A stretch of 64,000 bases of DNA from Thiohalocapsa sp. ML1 (GTDB lineage Bacteria > Pseudomonadota > Gammaproteobacteria > Chromatiales > Chromatiaceae): the NCBI RefSeq assembly GCF_001469165.1, contig NZ_JABX01000006.1, forward strand, positions 62,001-126,000, given 5' to 3'. Position 1 is the first letter of the stretch, and each line of letters opens with the position of its first letter. The position numbers and the translations under genes were made by a program. Shown here one piece after another: positions 51,714 through 60,655 of the stretch. The notes under the pieces were generated by a model that was given only the letters and a program-made list of their open reading frames with translations, was not told the origin of the DNA and made no database searches.

Positions 51714-52783
51714 GGCTGCTCGCGGCGCAGGGCCGGGTCCTTGGCCAGGACCGCCCGTTGCAGATAGGACCAGACCGAATCCTTGTCTTCGTCGACGCGG
51801 ATGCCGAGCTGCGTGCAGGCGTGCACGGCGTCGAGCAGCTCGGCGGCGCCGGGCTGGCGCACGCGCTGTCTGTCGGCCTCTTTGCGCAACGCGAGCAGCA
51901 CCGCGATGACGGCCTCCAGCAGGGCCGGGTCGGCGTCGGGATGATGGGCGCGCGCGATCCGCGTCAGCCGGGCCGCGTTCGGGGCTTCGATGTCCAGCAC
52001 GACGCACCGGCGCACGAAGGCCTGCGGCAGCTCCCGCTCGCCGTTGGTGGTGATGACCAGCAGGAACGGCGACCGCTCCGGGGCGGGCGCGGCGATGACC
52101 TTTACCGCGCGGCCGTCGCGATGCGCAAAGAAGCCGGCCGGCAGGGCGAACCGGCGCCGGTCCAGCGGCAGCAGCAGGTCGTTGGGCAGGTCCGGCTCGG
52201 CCTTGTCGATCTCGTCGATCAAAAGGACGGTGCCGGGCGGGTCGGCCGGCTCCGGCGGGGCCAGGGCCGGGTCGTGCTCGCGCACCTGGTAGGCATCGGC
52301 GTCGAGCTCGCGCAGCCCGCGCCGGGCGGCGCTGTCGGGGTCGAAGGCCCACCAGAAGATGCCGGGCTCCAGGTAGCAGCCGTCGGGTCGCAGGCCGTGC
52401 TGCCCCTGCCGGGCCAGCGCCCGCCGGGCGCGCCAGGGGTGCAGGCCCCCGGCAGCGGCGGGCGCGGGCGCGGGGGGCCGCACCTGGGCGTCGTTGAGCC
52501 GGCGCAACTGGTCCACGTCGGCGGTCAAGGTCTCCAGCCGGGTGCGCGACGTGATGGTCTCGACGAGCAGGCGCCAGCCCTGGGCCGCGGCGATGGCATG
52601 GGCGAGCTGGGTCTTGCCGCAGCCCGGCACGCCCGAGACCAGCAGCGGTCGCCGGGTCGCCAGGGCCACGTCGACGGCGAGCGTGATGCCGTCGTCGAAG
52701 ACGTAGGGATCGAGGCCGTGCGCCGGGCTGGCGGGGAGCAGGCCGCCCTCCGGCCGGTTGAAGATTCTGGGCGTGTAGTCCAT
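51710..52783 (-). CDS. MoxR-type AAA+ ATPase
   Basis: A 357-residue MoxR-like ATPase. Walker A is SGVPGCGKTQLAHAIA (about 50-58), followed by VETITSRTRLETLTADVDQL. An insertion with RLNDAQVRPPAPAPAAAGG comes next. Walker B is VLLIDEIDKAEPDLPNDLL, sensor 1 FLLVITTNGERELPQAFVRR with Arg finger region, and a C-terminal helical domain ends KDSVWSYLQRAVLAKDPALR. It has the arrangement used in vWA-MoxR-VMAP systems: ATPase, vWA, VMAP in order, all with ATGA overlaps. Upstream is the TIR gene, whose stop overlaps this ATG too. It is only distantly like the other MoxR at 32799-33950, so the two are separate systems. Confidence 0.9.
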   Translation of the reverse strand: MDYTPRIFNRPEGGLLPASPAHGLDPYVFDDGITLAVDVALATRRPLLVSGVPGCGKTQLAHAIAAAQGWRLLVETITSRTRLETLTADVDQLRRLNDAQVRPPAPAPAAAGGLHPWRARRALARQGQHGLRPDGCYLEPGIFWWAFDPDSAARRGLRELDADAYQVREHDPALAPPEPADPPGTVLLIDEIDKAEPDLPNDLLLPLDRRRFALPAGFFAHRDGRAVKVIAAPAPERSPFLLVITTNGERELPQAFVRRCVVLDIEAPNAARLTRIARAHHPDADPALLEAVIAVLLALRKEADRQRVRQPGAAELLDAVHACTQLGIRVDEDKDSVWSYLQRAVLAKDPALRREQP

Positions 52784-54126
52784 CAGTCGCAGCCTCGGTA
52801 ATAGTCTTGGAGATCCGCGTGGGCCATCCGCTCGGCCATGTAGGCGGCGCGCTCGGTGGCGGGCACGAGCGGCGGCTCGGCCTGACGCAGGCCGTAGAGG
52901 GACGGCTCGCCGGCATCCGCGCAGGCCACCACGACACCCAGGCGCCGATAGATTGCCGGCAGCGTTGCGAGCTCATCCAGCAGCCGGCGGTCCGGCCAGC
53001 CGCCGGTTTCCGGGGCGGTGGTCAGCACCACCAGGATGTCCCGCTGCCTCTTGTTGACCATGGCGTCCTGCTCCTCCGGTGGAAACATCGGCGGCAGATG
53101 CTTTTTGAAGACCTGGCGGCGAATCTCGCGCCTGACATCCTCCAGCGACTCCCAGCGCGACACCGGCACGCAGATCGGCGGCTCGCCCCGCCAGGCGCGT
53201 TGCAGATAGCGCTCCAGCGTGTAGGACTCGGTGTCGAGATCCTGATCCGACAAGAACAGGAGCTGGCCGCAGAGGGCCAGGGTGCGTTGGTCCTGGAGAC
53301 CGAGCGGCAGGTAGGAGGCGGCGCCGGGATGCACCCAGAGGGCGCGCACCTGCTTGAAGATCTGCATGGCCTGCTCCCGCGGAAAGCCGAGGTGCAGGTG
53401 CCGCAGGATCTCCGAGAAGGCGCCGAAGCAAAGCGCCGGCTCATCGGCAGACGCCAGCAGCAGCCGCCGCGCCAGCGCCGCCGCAACGGCCTCGGCACGC
53501 GTGGCCCGCGGCGTCTGCACGGCGCAGTCGAGCGCGTCCGCGGCGGCCTCCAGCGCGTCCTGCGTGCCTGCCTGCGCCAGGAGCTTCGCGACCATGCCTT
53601 GCAGCAGGTACAGCGGCGTGGCGCGGGCGGCCAGGGCCTCGATGTCGCCGAGACCATCGCGGATGCGCTCGGCGATCCGGCCCGCGTCGCGCGGCAGTGT
53701 CTCGCTCTGTACCCGATCCAGGTCCAGCGCCCCGAAGAAGCTGGACTTGAGATCCGCGCAAGTGCACTCGTCCTCGATCGGGATCAGCAGCAGCCGAAAC
53801 TCCGGGTCCAGCGCCCAACGCCAGCCCAGGATCGCCGCCTCCTTCGCGACCCAGTCCGAGCGCTCCAGTGCCCGCCTGGTCACCAGCATCACCGCGGCAT
53901 GGCACTCGGCGAGCCACAGGTTCAGTTGCCGCGTCCAGTCGTCGCTCGGCAGCAGGCCGCCGTCGTCGTCGCGATCCATCAGCAGCCGGATCGGCACCTC
54001 GGGAAGCGCCCGCAGCCGCGCGCAGACCTCCCGCAGCAGCCGCCAGTTCGCGTCGTCGTCGGGGTGCCGATGCGCGACATCGTCGAGGCGGGAGCTGTGG
54101 CTGATGAAGAGCTTGAGGGCGGGCAT
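52783..54126 (-). CDS. TIR-domain protein, first gene of the vWA-MoxR operon
   Basis: A 447-residue protein. The N-terminal TIR domain (1-150) has LKLFISHSSRLDDVAHR, RLLMDRDDDGGLLPSDDW and the Glu96 region RSDWVAKEAAILGW, the position of NADase Glu. Residues 160-300 are helical (DALEAAADALDCAVQTP, FSEILRHLHLGFPREQAM). From about 300 a second alpha/beta domain, CVPVSRWESLEDVRREIRRQ with ILVVLTTAPETGGWPDRRLL, resembles the VMAP-associated modules that sit behind effector domains. The ATG at 54126 is chosen because the TIR motif begins there; longer frames upstream run through another gene. It starts the operon and is divergent from the patatin gene. Confidence 0.86.
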   Translation of the reverse strand: MPALKLFISHSSRLDDVAHRHPDDDANWRLLREVCARLRALPEVPIRLLMDRDDDGGLLPSDDWTRQLNLWLAECHAAVMLVTRRALERSDWVAKEAAILGWRWALDPEFRLLLIPIEDECTCADLKSSFFGALDLDRVQSETLPRDAGRIAERIRDGLGDIEALAARATPLYLLQGMVAKLLAQAGTQDALEAAADALDCAVQTPRATRAEAVAAALARRLLLASADEPALCFGAFSEILRHLHLGFPREQAMQIFKQVRALWVHPGAASYLPLGLQDQRTLALCGQLLFLSDQDLDTESYTLERYLQRAWRGEPPICVPVSRWESLEDVRREIRRQVFKKHLPPMFPPEEQDAMVNKRQRDILVVLTTAPETGGWPDRRLLDELATLPAIYRRLGVVVACADAGEPSLYGLRQAEPPLVPATERAAYMAERMAHADLQDYYRGCD

Positions 54127-54162
54127 CCGTGATCTGCTTCTGCGGCGGGCGATTTCAGCCGA

Positions 54163-54168
54163 ATTGTA
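54163..54168 (-). promoter_or_regulatory. Candidate -10 box for the TIR-MoxR-vWA operon
   Basis: On the minus strand a TACAAT hexamer lies 37 bases before the ATG of the TIR gene in the 171-base divergent region. No convincing -35 is seen 16-18 bases upstream. The patatin gene on the plus strand must have its own promoter in the same stretch; none is clear. Confidence 0.3.
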
Positions 54169-54297
54169 GCGCGCGCTTCCACGGGGAGCCGGCACCTGCC
54201 GCCGCACGGCTGCCCAGTGCGCTTGCAGCCGCGCCGCGCCTCCGCGAGCATCGCGCCCGTCGGCGGCCGTGAAACAACAGCGAGGCGGCGCACAGCC

Positions 54298-56508
54298 ATG
54301 CCCAACACCAAGACCCTCACCCCGATCTTCTACGGCGGCGCTTCGCTCGCCGTGTTCCAGGCGGGCGTGGTCTACGAGCTGATGCGGCTGGTGCAGTTCT
54401 CGCACGCCGCCGGGGCGCCTGCGGGCGTGCCGCGGCTGGCCGTGGACGTGATCGCCGGCACGTCGTCCGGCGGTGCCGCGGCGCTGCAGCTCGCGGCGGG
54501 CGTGGCGGGCGGGGACATCGACGGCGTGCTGGCGCAGATGCTCGAGATCTGGCTGGTGCAGGCGGACCTGCAGCGGCTCTTTCCGGCGCCCGGCGAGCGC
54601 GCCGATGCGCTGCTGACGGACCGCGTGAACCGGCAAGTGCTCGCCGAGCTGCTGCGCCGCGCCGCCGGCGACCGGCACGCGCCGCTGCAGGCGGACCTCG
54701 CGTGCTGGCTCAGCCTCACCAACATGACGGGCCTGAAGGAGCCGGTCAGCATCCCGCAGCCGGCGCGCGACGGCGCCCCGCGGCAGGTCTGCACCTTCCC
54801 GACGCTCCGCCACGGCGAGCACGAGCGCGTGAGCGCCGCGGATCTCCGCGACCCCGCCCGGCACGCCGCCATCATCGACGCCTTCCAGGCCAGCGCCGGC
54901 TATCCGGTGGCCTTTCCGCCGGTGGTGCGGCCGAGCAGCCTGCTCGCCGACGGCAGCACGGAGCGGTTCGTCTACGCCGACGGCGGCATCCTCGACAACC
55001 AGCCCATCACGGTCGCGCTGGACGCCATCGCCGAGCGCCCGGTAGCCGACCGGCACCTGATCCTGGTGGACCCGGGCACGCAGTGGGAGGAGCCCGACTT
55101 CGGCGCCAACCGCCCGCAGGAAGCGGCCGGCGAGCCGCGCACCGACCCCTGGTGGGTATTCAGCCAGGTCGGGCCGGTGGCGCGCACCGACAGCGTCTAT
55201 CTTGACCTGGTGCGGCTGCGCCACCAGCAGCGGCTCACCGCCGCGCTGATGCCGACCCCGCGGGAGATCCTGGACAACGCCGAGCTCCGCCGCGCGCTCG
55301 TCGGCATCCAGCGACGGCTGCGCCCGGGGCTGCCGGAGGCCGCGCTGGCGCTTTGGGATCAGGTCGAGCCCGCCCTCGGCGCCGCGCCGACGCACGATCG
55401 AGTCCGCACCCTTTGGTCAGACTTCGTGACGCTGGAGCGCTTCCCGCTGCGCGCGCGCCTGGGCGAGCGCCGCTTCCTGCACGGCGAGCCGCCGCGGGAG
55501 CAGGCGCCGGCGCTGGCCGGGCACTGGCGCGCCTACGACGCCGCGGAGGCTGCCCTGGCCGCGCTGGACCGTGATTGCGCCGAGGTCCGCCACCGCCTGC
55601 TGCGCCACAACCTCTGCGGCGGCGGCTGCGCCGGGCTGGATGCCGAGTGCATCGCCGCGATCACCGAGCTGCTGACCCGCCTCGTCGCGGCCAAGGACGG
55701 GCTCGAGGCCGCCCGCGACGCCCTGCTGCGCCGCCTGCTGCGCGCGGACCCCGCCGCACCCACGCCCGCCCAAGACAAGCCCGGCCAAGCGCCGAGCCCT
55801 GAGGAACAAGACCCCATCGCCCGATTCCTCGACTACGCCCGCGCGATGCAGGCCATCGAGGCCATGAGCGGCAACGCCTTCACGCCGCAGCTCACGACCT
55901 ATCGCATCACCCCTTTCGACATCTATGCCCCGACCGCCCACTGCCGGCACCTGAAGCCCCTGGCCGGCGGCAACTTCGCGAGCTTCGGCGGCTTTCTCAG
56001 CCGGCGCTGGCGCATCAACGACTTTCTGGTCGGGCGGCTCAGCGCGCGGGCGCACCTGTTCCAGCGCGAGCTGCTGGCGGCCGCGGCCCGCGACGATTAC
56101 CTGACCTGGCTGCAACAAGCCGACGCCGCCGTGCCGCTGCCGAGCGCCCTCGATGCCGCCGAGCGCGCCCTGATGGAAGGCTTCCGCGCGCACCCGCCCG
56201 CCCCCGACGGCTTCGCCGACGACCAGACCAAGCCCCCCTACCTGCTCGCCCCGGACGCGATGGACCCCGAGCGCTTGCCCGCCGCCGAGCTCGCCGCCAC
56301 CCTGCGCGGGCTGCTGCGCTCCGCCCGGCGGCTGGCGCGAGCGCATCGCGGGATGGCGTATCGCGTCGTGGGCCTCGCCGCCGTGCCGCTGGCCATCGCC
56401 GAGCTTGCGCTCAGGATCGCCGAGGTCGCGCTGCGCCACTTTGGCCCGCAGCGGCGCGAGCCTTCCGCGATCCCGCGCCGCCTTCGCCCTCCGAACCGAC
56501 GCCCCTAG
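54298..56508 (+). CDS. Patatin-like phospholipase
   Basis: A 736-residue protein of the patatin family, which cleaves phospholipids with a Ser-Asp dyad. The oxyanion loop IFYGGASLAVFQAGVVYEL is at 10-28, the nucleophile elbow is VIAGTSSGGAAA with Ser56, and the dyad Asp is D228 in FVYADGGILDNQP. Beyond about 300 are long helical parts, a Cys-rich stretch (LLRHNLCGGGCAGLDAEC) and a C-terminal hydrophobic helix. Similar large patatins with DUF3376-type C-termini serve as membrane-attacking effectors in bacterial defence. It is divergent from the TIR-MoxR-vWA-VMAP operon and could be its lipid-degrading output (inference). ATG at 54298; GAGG is 13 bases upstream, a weak ribosome site. Confidence 0.87.
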   Translation: MPNTKTLTPIFYGGASLAVFQAGVVYELMRLVQFSHAAGAPAGVPRLAVDVIAGTSSGGAAALQLAAGVAGGDIDGVLAQMLEIWLVQADLQRLFPAPGERADALLTDRVNRQVLAELLRRAAGDRHAPLQADLACWLSLTNMTGLKEPVSIPQPARDGAPRQVCTFPTLRHGEHERVSAADLRDPARHAAIIDAFQASAGYPVAFPPVVRPSSLLADGSTERFVYADGGILDNQPITVALDAIAERPVADRHLILVDPGTQWEEPDFGANRPQEAAGEPRTDPWWVFSQVGPVARTDSVYLDLVRLRHQQRLTAALMPTPREILDNAELRRALVGIQRRLRPGLPEAALALWDQVEPALGAAPTHDRVRTLWSDFVTLERFPLRARLGERRFLHGEPPREQAPALAGHWRAYDAAEAALAALDRDCAEVRHRLLRHNLCGGGCAGLDAECIAAITELLTRLVAAKDGLEAARDALLRRLLRADPAAPTPAQDKPGQAPSPEEQDPIARFLDYARAMQAIEAMSGNAFTPQLTTYRITPFDIYAPTAHCRHLKPLAGGNFASFGGFLSRRWRINDFLVGRLSARAHLFQRELLAAAARDDYLTWLQQADAAVPLPSALDAAERALMEGFRAHPPAPDGFADDQTKPPYLLAPDAMDPERLPAAELAATLRGLLRSARRLARAHRGMAYRVVGLAAVPLAIAELALRIAEVALRHFGPQRREPSAIPRRLRPPNRRP

Positions 56509-56681
56509 CGACGGGATCTGCCCCGGTCCAACAGTTGGACCATGGCGCGGGCAGTCAGGATGCGTGTCGCGCCATGCAGTTGGAACCTGCCCGCCTTCCA
56601 AGCTGCGTACACAAAATCGGGCCGTGTCCCGCGCACCATGAGCGCGGAGAGCAGGACGTTGGAGTCGAGCACCAGGCGCAT
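56505..56681 (-). pseudogene. Truncated PIN-domain toxin
   Basis: A 58-residue N-terminal fragment of a PIN ribonuclease: MRLVLDSNVLLSALMVRG with the first catalytic Asp, then TRPDFVYAAWKAGRFQL. The family is about 130-140 residues, but here the frame ends in a basic GRSRR after the second helix, at the 3' end of the patatin gene. The rest, including the other acidic residues, is gone. It is 58 bases downstream of a small antitoxin-like gene. It is probably inactive. Confidence 0.75.
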
Positions 56682-56739
56682 GCCGAACACCCGGCAACCA
56701 ATGCGCAGGCAGTCGGGCGGCCGGTGTGGCCGATCGTAT

Positions 56740-56991
56740 TCATTCCGTGGCGGCGCCGCGACGGACGGCCCTTGCCTCCTCGTCGAGGAGCGCTTCCAGC
56801 TCGGACGGATCCATCTCCCCGTTGCGATCCTTGAGCGTCTGGACGGTGCGGTCCAGTACACGCCAGCGCACGGCATCCTCGACGAAGGCCGCAAGCGCCT
56901 GCGGCGGCAATCCATGCTCGTAGAGGATGGCGCGGACATCGCGGTCGGTCTGCTCCGACACGAGGATATTCCAGAGAACGTGCTCGGACAT
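56740..56991 (-). CDS. Probable antitoxin of the broken PIN module
   Basis: An 83-residue protein starting MSEHVLWNILVSEQTDRDVR. A ribbon-helix-helix-like N-terminus (ILVSEQTDRDVRAILYEHG) is followed by helices AAFVEDAVRWRVLDRTVQTL and an acidic tail DPSELEALLDEEARAV, the usual toxin-binding end of CopG-type antitoxins. ATG at 56991 taken as start; two in-frame ATGs lie just upstream. The toxin downstream is truncated, so this antitoxin is an orphan. Confidence 0.75.
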   Translation of the reverse strand: MSEHVLWNILVSEQTDRDVRAILYEHGLPPQALAAFVEDAVRWRVLDRTVQTLKDRNGEMDPSELEALLDEEARAVRRGAATE

Positions 56992-57146
56992 GGCTGACAT
57001 CTCCCGAGGCAAGCGGCCGATGGGCCGAGGATAGCCGAATGGGGGCCAAGCAGCCGCGCGGTCGGCCTGGCCACCGCCGGAGGACCGAAGCCGGGCACGC
57101 GGCGGACGAGCAGCCCCCCGCAGCGTCGGAGCGTCGGAAGGGCTTC

Positions 57147-57596
57147 TCAGCCGCAGGGATAATGAATCTCGAAGCCCGGAAACTCGATCGAGTCGAAGTA
57201 CCCCGTGATCGCGTTAATGGCAGCCAGACCGCCGAAATAGGCCAAGCTCCCGAATCCGCCAAGTTGTGCTGCGTAGAAAAGCGCCATGAACAACGTCAGG
57301 GCACCAATCAAGCCGCCGCGAATGCCCGTGCCGAGCGCGCTGTTCTTGGGCTCGGGCACGATGTTCGCGTGAATCGCCAGAAAATAGTTCTTCACGGCAA
57401 TCCAGCTCGCGCCTAGAAACGCTATGGTCAGCATCACGACGGCAACAGTGGGGAGAAACACCAGCGCCGGCAAAATGATGGCTTGCAGCAGCCATAGCAG
57501 GACTGCTCCAATCCGCTGGATGAGCACCGGGATCAGGCAGACGACAACGTACCAGATAATGATGATGACAACGATAGCGCCAATGACGTGGGGCAT
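57147..57596 (-). CDS. Small membrane protein of the GTPase operon
   Basis: A 149-residue integral membrane protein with three to four hydrophobic segments: GAIVVIIIIWYVVVCLIPVL, LLWLLQAIILPALVFLPTVA, then LTIAFLGASWIAVKNYF, and LIGALTLFMALFYAAQLGGF, with a soluble loop NIVPEPKNSALGTG between. No family motif is recognised. It is the last gene of a leftward operon, 62 bases after the zinc-ribbon GTPase gene. A role as membrane partner or pore-like effector of the GTPase is suggested by position only. Confidence 0.75.
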   Translation of the reverse strand: MPHVIGAIVVIIIIWYVVVCLIPVLIQRIGAVLLWLLQAIILPALVFLPTVAVVMLTIAFLGASWIAVKNYFLAIHANIVPEPKNSALGTGIRGGLIGALTLFMALFYAAQLGGFGSLAYFGGLAAINAITGYFDSIEFPGFEIHYPCG

Positions 57597-57658
57597 GACA
57601 GAGCGCTCCCTGAACAGAATTTGGGTTACGAAGTAGGCCGCGATGCCGCGGGCCTACA

Positions 57659-59902
57659 TCAGCGTGATTGCAGAACCACCTGAACACGCTTGTCGTACTC
57701 GTCTAGAAAAATATCGCGCCGCAAATCTTGGTATCCGGGCGCGGACACCAAGACGTCGTAATGCCGGAACGCCGGTAGGCGCATCTGATCCTCATATGGT
57801 GGCACGACGTTCATGACCCTGACTCGTGCATGGCTCGGCGTTGGCTCGACGGTCAGGTACTGAAACTTCGGTTCCAGGCGAATCCACACATCTTGCCGCG
57901 GGTCGGTCATTACTACTTCCATCCGCTTTGGCACAAAATCCTTGTGCTCCACCAAGATGTCGACCACGTCCTTGCCAGGCCGAATCCCTGGATAGTACTT
58001 GGGCGCTATGTTCATAATCCGCACCTGCGCGTCCGCCGGATCGGTCTTGACGAAAAGCCGGCAGCATTCTTCTGCCGTTGGCAGGGGCTGTCTCGGCAAG
58101 CTAGGGGCGGGCGGCGTCGGGGATGCGGGCTGCGGGCGTTCCATCAGGGTGGGCGGAACTGCGGGCCGAGGTCGGCTTGGTGCTGGAGTGTCCTGCGCCG
58201 GACCTGACGACGCTGCCTTAGGACGGGGCGGCGCTGGTTGCGGAGGAACGGCAGCGCGGGGCTGGGCTGCGCTCTCCGACCGGGCCTGCCCCGCCCCGAA
58301 CCTACCGTAGACAACCGTCTCTGCGCGGTGATCGGCCGGGGCTTGAGCGCCGAGTGAGCCACCTCGCAGCATGATTGCGCCGACACCGATGCTGGCCGCA
58401 GCAGCCAGGGCTGCGACGCCGGCCGTCAATCCAGCAGGCGTCGATAGAACCCGCACGAACCACTCAGCCCGAGGGCGGGGCGGCTTGCCGGCCCACAGCG
58501 CATTCGACCGACCGAGCAGCCAGAGCACAGGCTCCATGATCCGCTTCGGCGCAAAGGGGTCGTGCCGCGCCTCATCCGGCGTGCGCCCGAGGGCTGATGC
58601 AGTATAGAAATTGACCGTGGCGAACCGCGTCTCGATGCGGTGAACAAAGCCGCCTTCGTCCCATTCCCGCAAGCGCTGGGTGATAAGCCGGTTTCGACGA
58701 GCCTGCTCGGTCTTATCTGCGGTGGTCGCGCCGCCCGCGCGCAGCGCCTCCTCGCCAATCTCATCCTCCAGCCGAAAGGCATCGATCTTGGTGAGGACCA
58801 CGGCCACCGGAACCTTGATCTTGGCAGTGGGCGACAGTCCAAACTGCCCTTCCAGAACATTGATCAACCGGGTCAGGAGCTCGTCGGGCGGAAAGCGGCT
58901 GGGGCTGATGTTGAGATTGCTCTTCAGTTGCTCCGCGTAGCGGGACCGAACCTCCGGTATCGAGAATGGATCGACCAGGAACAGGATGCCGGACGGGTAA
59001 TCGAGAAAGCGGTGCGGAATCAGCTCGTCGCTGCGCTGAAACGCCTCACCGGCGGGGTCGTAGAGATACAAGGTCAGGTCCGGGCGGCCAGGCCCGCGAA
59101 ACAGCAGATCGAAGGCGCGGGGTAGGGTTTGCACGGTTTTCTCGGGCGGAACCCCGTGGTCGATGCCCGCGATGACCGCATTGTAGGCCCGCTCCTGGTC
59201 CGGCGATACGAAACTGCCGTGCATGCCAAGGCGCGGGGCCACCGAGTCCCGCAGCTCCCGTGTCAGCGCGAACAGGTAGGCGGACTTGCCCACCTGCGGG
59301 CCACCGATGATCGGCAGAAACTGCTTGCGTGTCTCCGTGTGCTCTCGCGAGAGCATATTGCCGCACGTCGGGCACTGCGACTGCAACCTGCCGCGATTGG
59401 TGAAGACCGTACAAGGCAGCTTCGCGCCGCATTTACAGCGATGGAACAGGATGCCGAAGGACGAAGGGATGAGCCGCGAATGGGTCCTTGTGCAGGAGTC
59501 ACAACGATAGACGGGCAGCGGCAGCCGGGTATGGCAATGTGGGCACACCGAGACAAAGCCGCGAACCAGCATCAGGATGCGCTCGAATGCGAGCACCGCG
59601 GTGAAGGCCAGGTAGATCAGTCCAAAGAACAGACTCAAAATCAGGACGTGGACGACCGTAAGCCCGAGCGTCGTCAGTGTGCCGAAGACGCGCACCGACA
59701 GCGAGGCACCCACCCACCATGCCGACGGCAGCTTCTCGATCAGGTTGTCGCCGAGTACCCAGGCATCTCTGCCGCGCGTCCAAAGGTCACTGGCATCGCG
59801 TCGATTGTTCGCGAAGGCCCCGGCGATCGTCGCGCCGAGGTCTGCGAAGCCCTTGCCGAAGAAATAGCTGCGATAAGCCGACTCTGTCATTGGTCTGGGC
59901 AT
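57659..59902 (-). CDS. Membrane-anchored zinc-ribbon GTPase (double-GTPase-like)
   Basis: A 747-residue protein. One or two membrane helices span 75-105 (VVHVLILSLFFGLIYLAFTA). Zinc ribbons span 120-180 (CPHCHTRLPLPVYRCDSC, CKCGAKLPC, CPTCGNML). The GTPase domain has Walker A IIGGPQVGKSAYLF (200-207), G3 LYLYDPAGEAF (282-285), and G4 VLTKIDAF (371-374). A membrane helix near 495-515 is followed by a Pro-rich linker, and two beta-rich domains (RLFVKTDPADAQVRIMNIAP, LTVEPTPSHARVRVMNVVPP) of PEGA-like type end it. This fits the DO-GTPase-type TRAFAC GTPases of bacterial conflict systems. Membrane localisation with an exposed C-terminus is inferred. ATG at 59902 or four codons later. Confidence 0.85.
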   Translation of the reverse strand: MPRPMTESAYRSYFFGKGFADLGATIAGAFANNRRDASDLWTRGRDAWVLGDNLIEKLPSAWWVGASLSVRVFGTLTTLGLTVVHVLILSLFFGLIYLAFTAVLAFERILMLVRGFVSVCPHCHTRLPLPVYRCDSCTRTHSRLIPSSFGILFHRCKCGAKLPCTVFTNRGRLQSQCPTCGNMLSREHTETRKQFLPIIGGPQVGKSAYLFALTRELRDSVAPRLGMHGSFVSPDQERAYNAVIAGIDHGVPPEKTVQTLPRAFDLLFRGPGRPDLTLYLYDPAGEAFQRSDELIPHRFLDYPSGILFLVDPFSIPEVRSRYAEQLKSNLNISPSRFPPDELLTRLINVLEGQFGLSPTAKIKVPVAVVLTKIDAFRLEDEIGEEALRAGGATTADKTEQARRNRLITQRLREWDEGGFVHRIETRFATVNFYTASALGRTPDEARHDPFAPKRIMEPVLWLLGRSNALWAGKPPRPRAEWFVRVLSTPAGLTAGVAALAAAASIGVGAIMLRGGSLGAQAPADHRAETVVYGRFGAGQARSESAAQPRAAVPPQPAPPRPKAASSGPAQDTPAPSRPRPAVPPTLMERPQPASPTPPAPSLPRQPLPTAEECCRLFVKTDPADAQVRIMNIAPKYYPGIRPGKDVVDILVEHKDFVPKRMEVVMTDPRQDVWIRLEPKFQYLTVEPTPSHARVRVMNVVPPYEDQMRLPAFRHYDVLVSAPGYQDLRRDIFLDEYDKRVQVVLQSR

Positions 59903-60010
59903 GCCCTGATACCCCTAAGCTGTGCCGATGTCCCGGTGGCCGGCCCTGTCGCCGGCATCCCGCAAGCCCCGTTTCTCATCTCATGCGCCGTTCGTTCCGC
60001 AAGCGGAACA

Positions 60011-60643
60011 TCAAACTGGACCGTCAGCCGTGCGGGACGAGAAGCTGCGGATGGCCTCGACAAGCTGTTCGAAGCCCCTGCTCCAGTCGCCGCGCAAGTC
60101 CACGCGGATGCGGTCCTGAAGCAATGGCGGCAAAACAGGGTCTCCGGCGGCCGTATCCAGGATGACGGGAATGAGCCCCTTGCCGTGGAGGCTGGCTTGA
60201 TGCCAAAAAGCTTTGTATTCCTCGCGCTGCCAGGGACCGAGGCCTTCCCGGCCGATCAAGACCGCGACGCAGGGAATCGCAGAGACCTGCTGCTCCAGAG
60301 CATCGTGCCAGGATTGGCCAGGGTGGAGATCCCTTTCATCGAACCAGGGACAGATACCAGCCGCACACAAGCGCTTGTATACATAGCGTGCCTGTGGGGC
60401 GTCGGAAGTGCAGTACGAAAGAAATACCTGGAATCGGGTAGCGCCTGCTTGTCTTGCTTGTTCGGATCTATCGGCTTCACTAATGTGCGTGCGGTATGGA
60501 GAACGCTCCTGATGTCTAGGTGCTTGTCTTTGCTCATTGTCCGGTGTCACCATCATGTCTCCTGCGGACGTAAATGCATCCCTGACAGGGCCGTGGAAAT
60601 TGATTGTCTGATGTACGTTAGTCTTGGGATCGGACCCGCTCAT
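60011..60643 (-). CDS. TIR-domain protein with short N-terminal motif
   Basis: A 210-residue protein. Residues 8-32 hold NVHQTINFHGPVRDAFTSAG, a short motif also suggested in the neighbour upstream. After a polar linker, the TIR domain runs from 70: FQVFLSYCTSDAPQARYVYK, WFDERDLHPGQSWHDALEQQ, VAVLIGREGLGPWQREEYKA with the acidic residues at the NADase position. The N-terminal motif resembles short assembly peptides that precede effector domains in bacterial NLR-like systems and could nucleate oligomers; that is inference. It starts 12 bases after the stop of the degenerate STAND-like gene, so both are on one transcript. Confidence 0.88.
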   Translation of the reverse strand: MSGSDPKTNVHQTINFHGPVRDAFTSAGDMMVTPDNEQRQAPRHQERSPYRTHISEADRSEQARQAGATRFQVFLSYCTSDAPQARYVYKRLCAAGICPWFDERDLHPGQSWHDALEQQVSAIPCVAVLIGREGLGPWQREEYKAFWHQASLHGKGLIPVILDTAAGDPVLPPLLQDRIRVDLRGDWSRGFEQLVEAIRSFSSRTADGPV

Positions 60644-60655
60644 GGAAGTTTTCCT

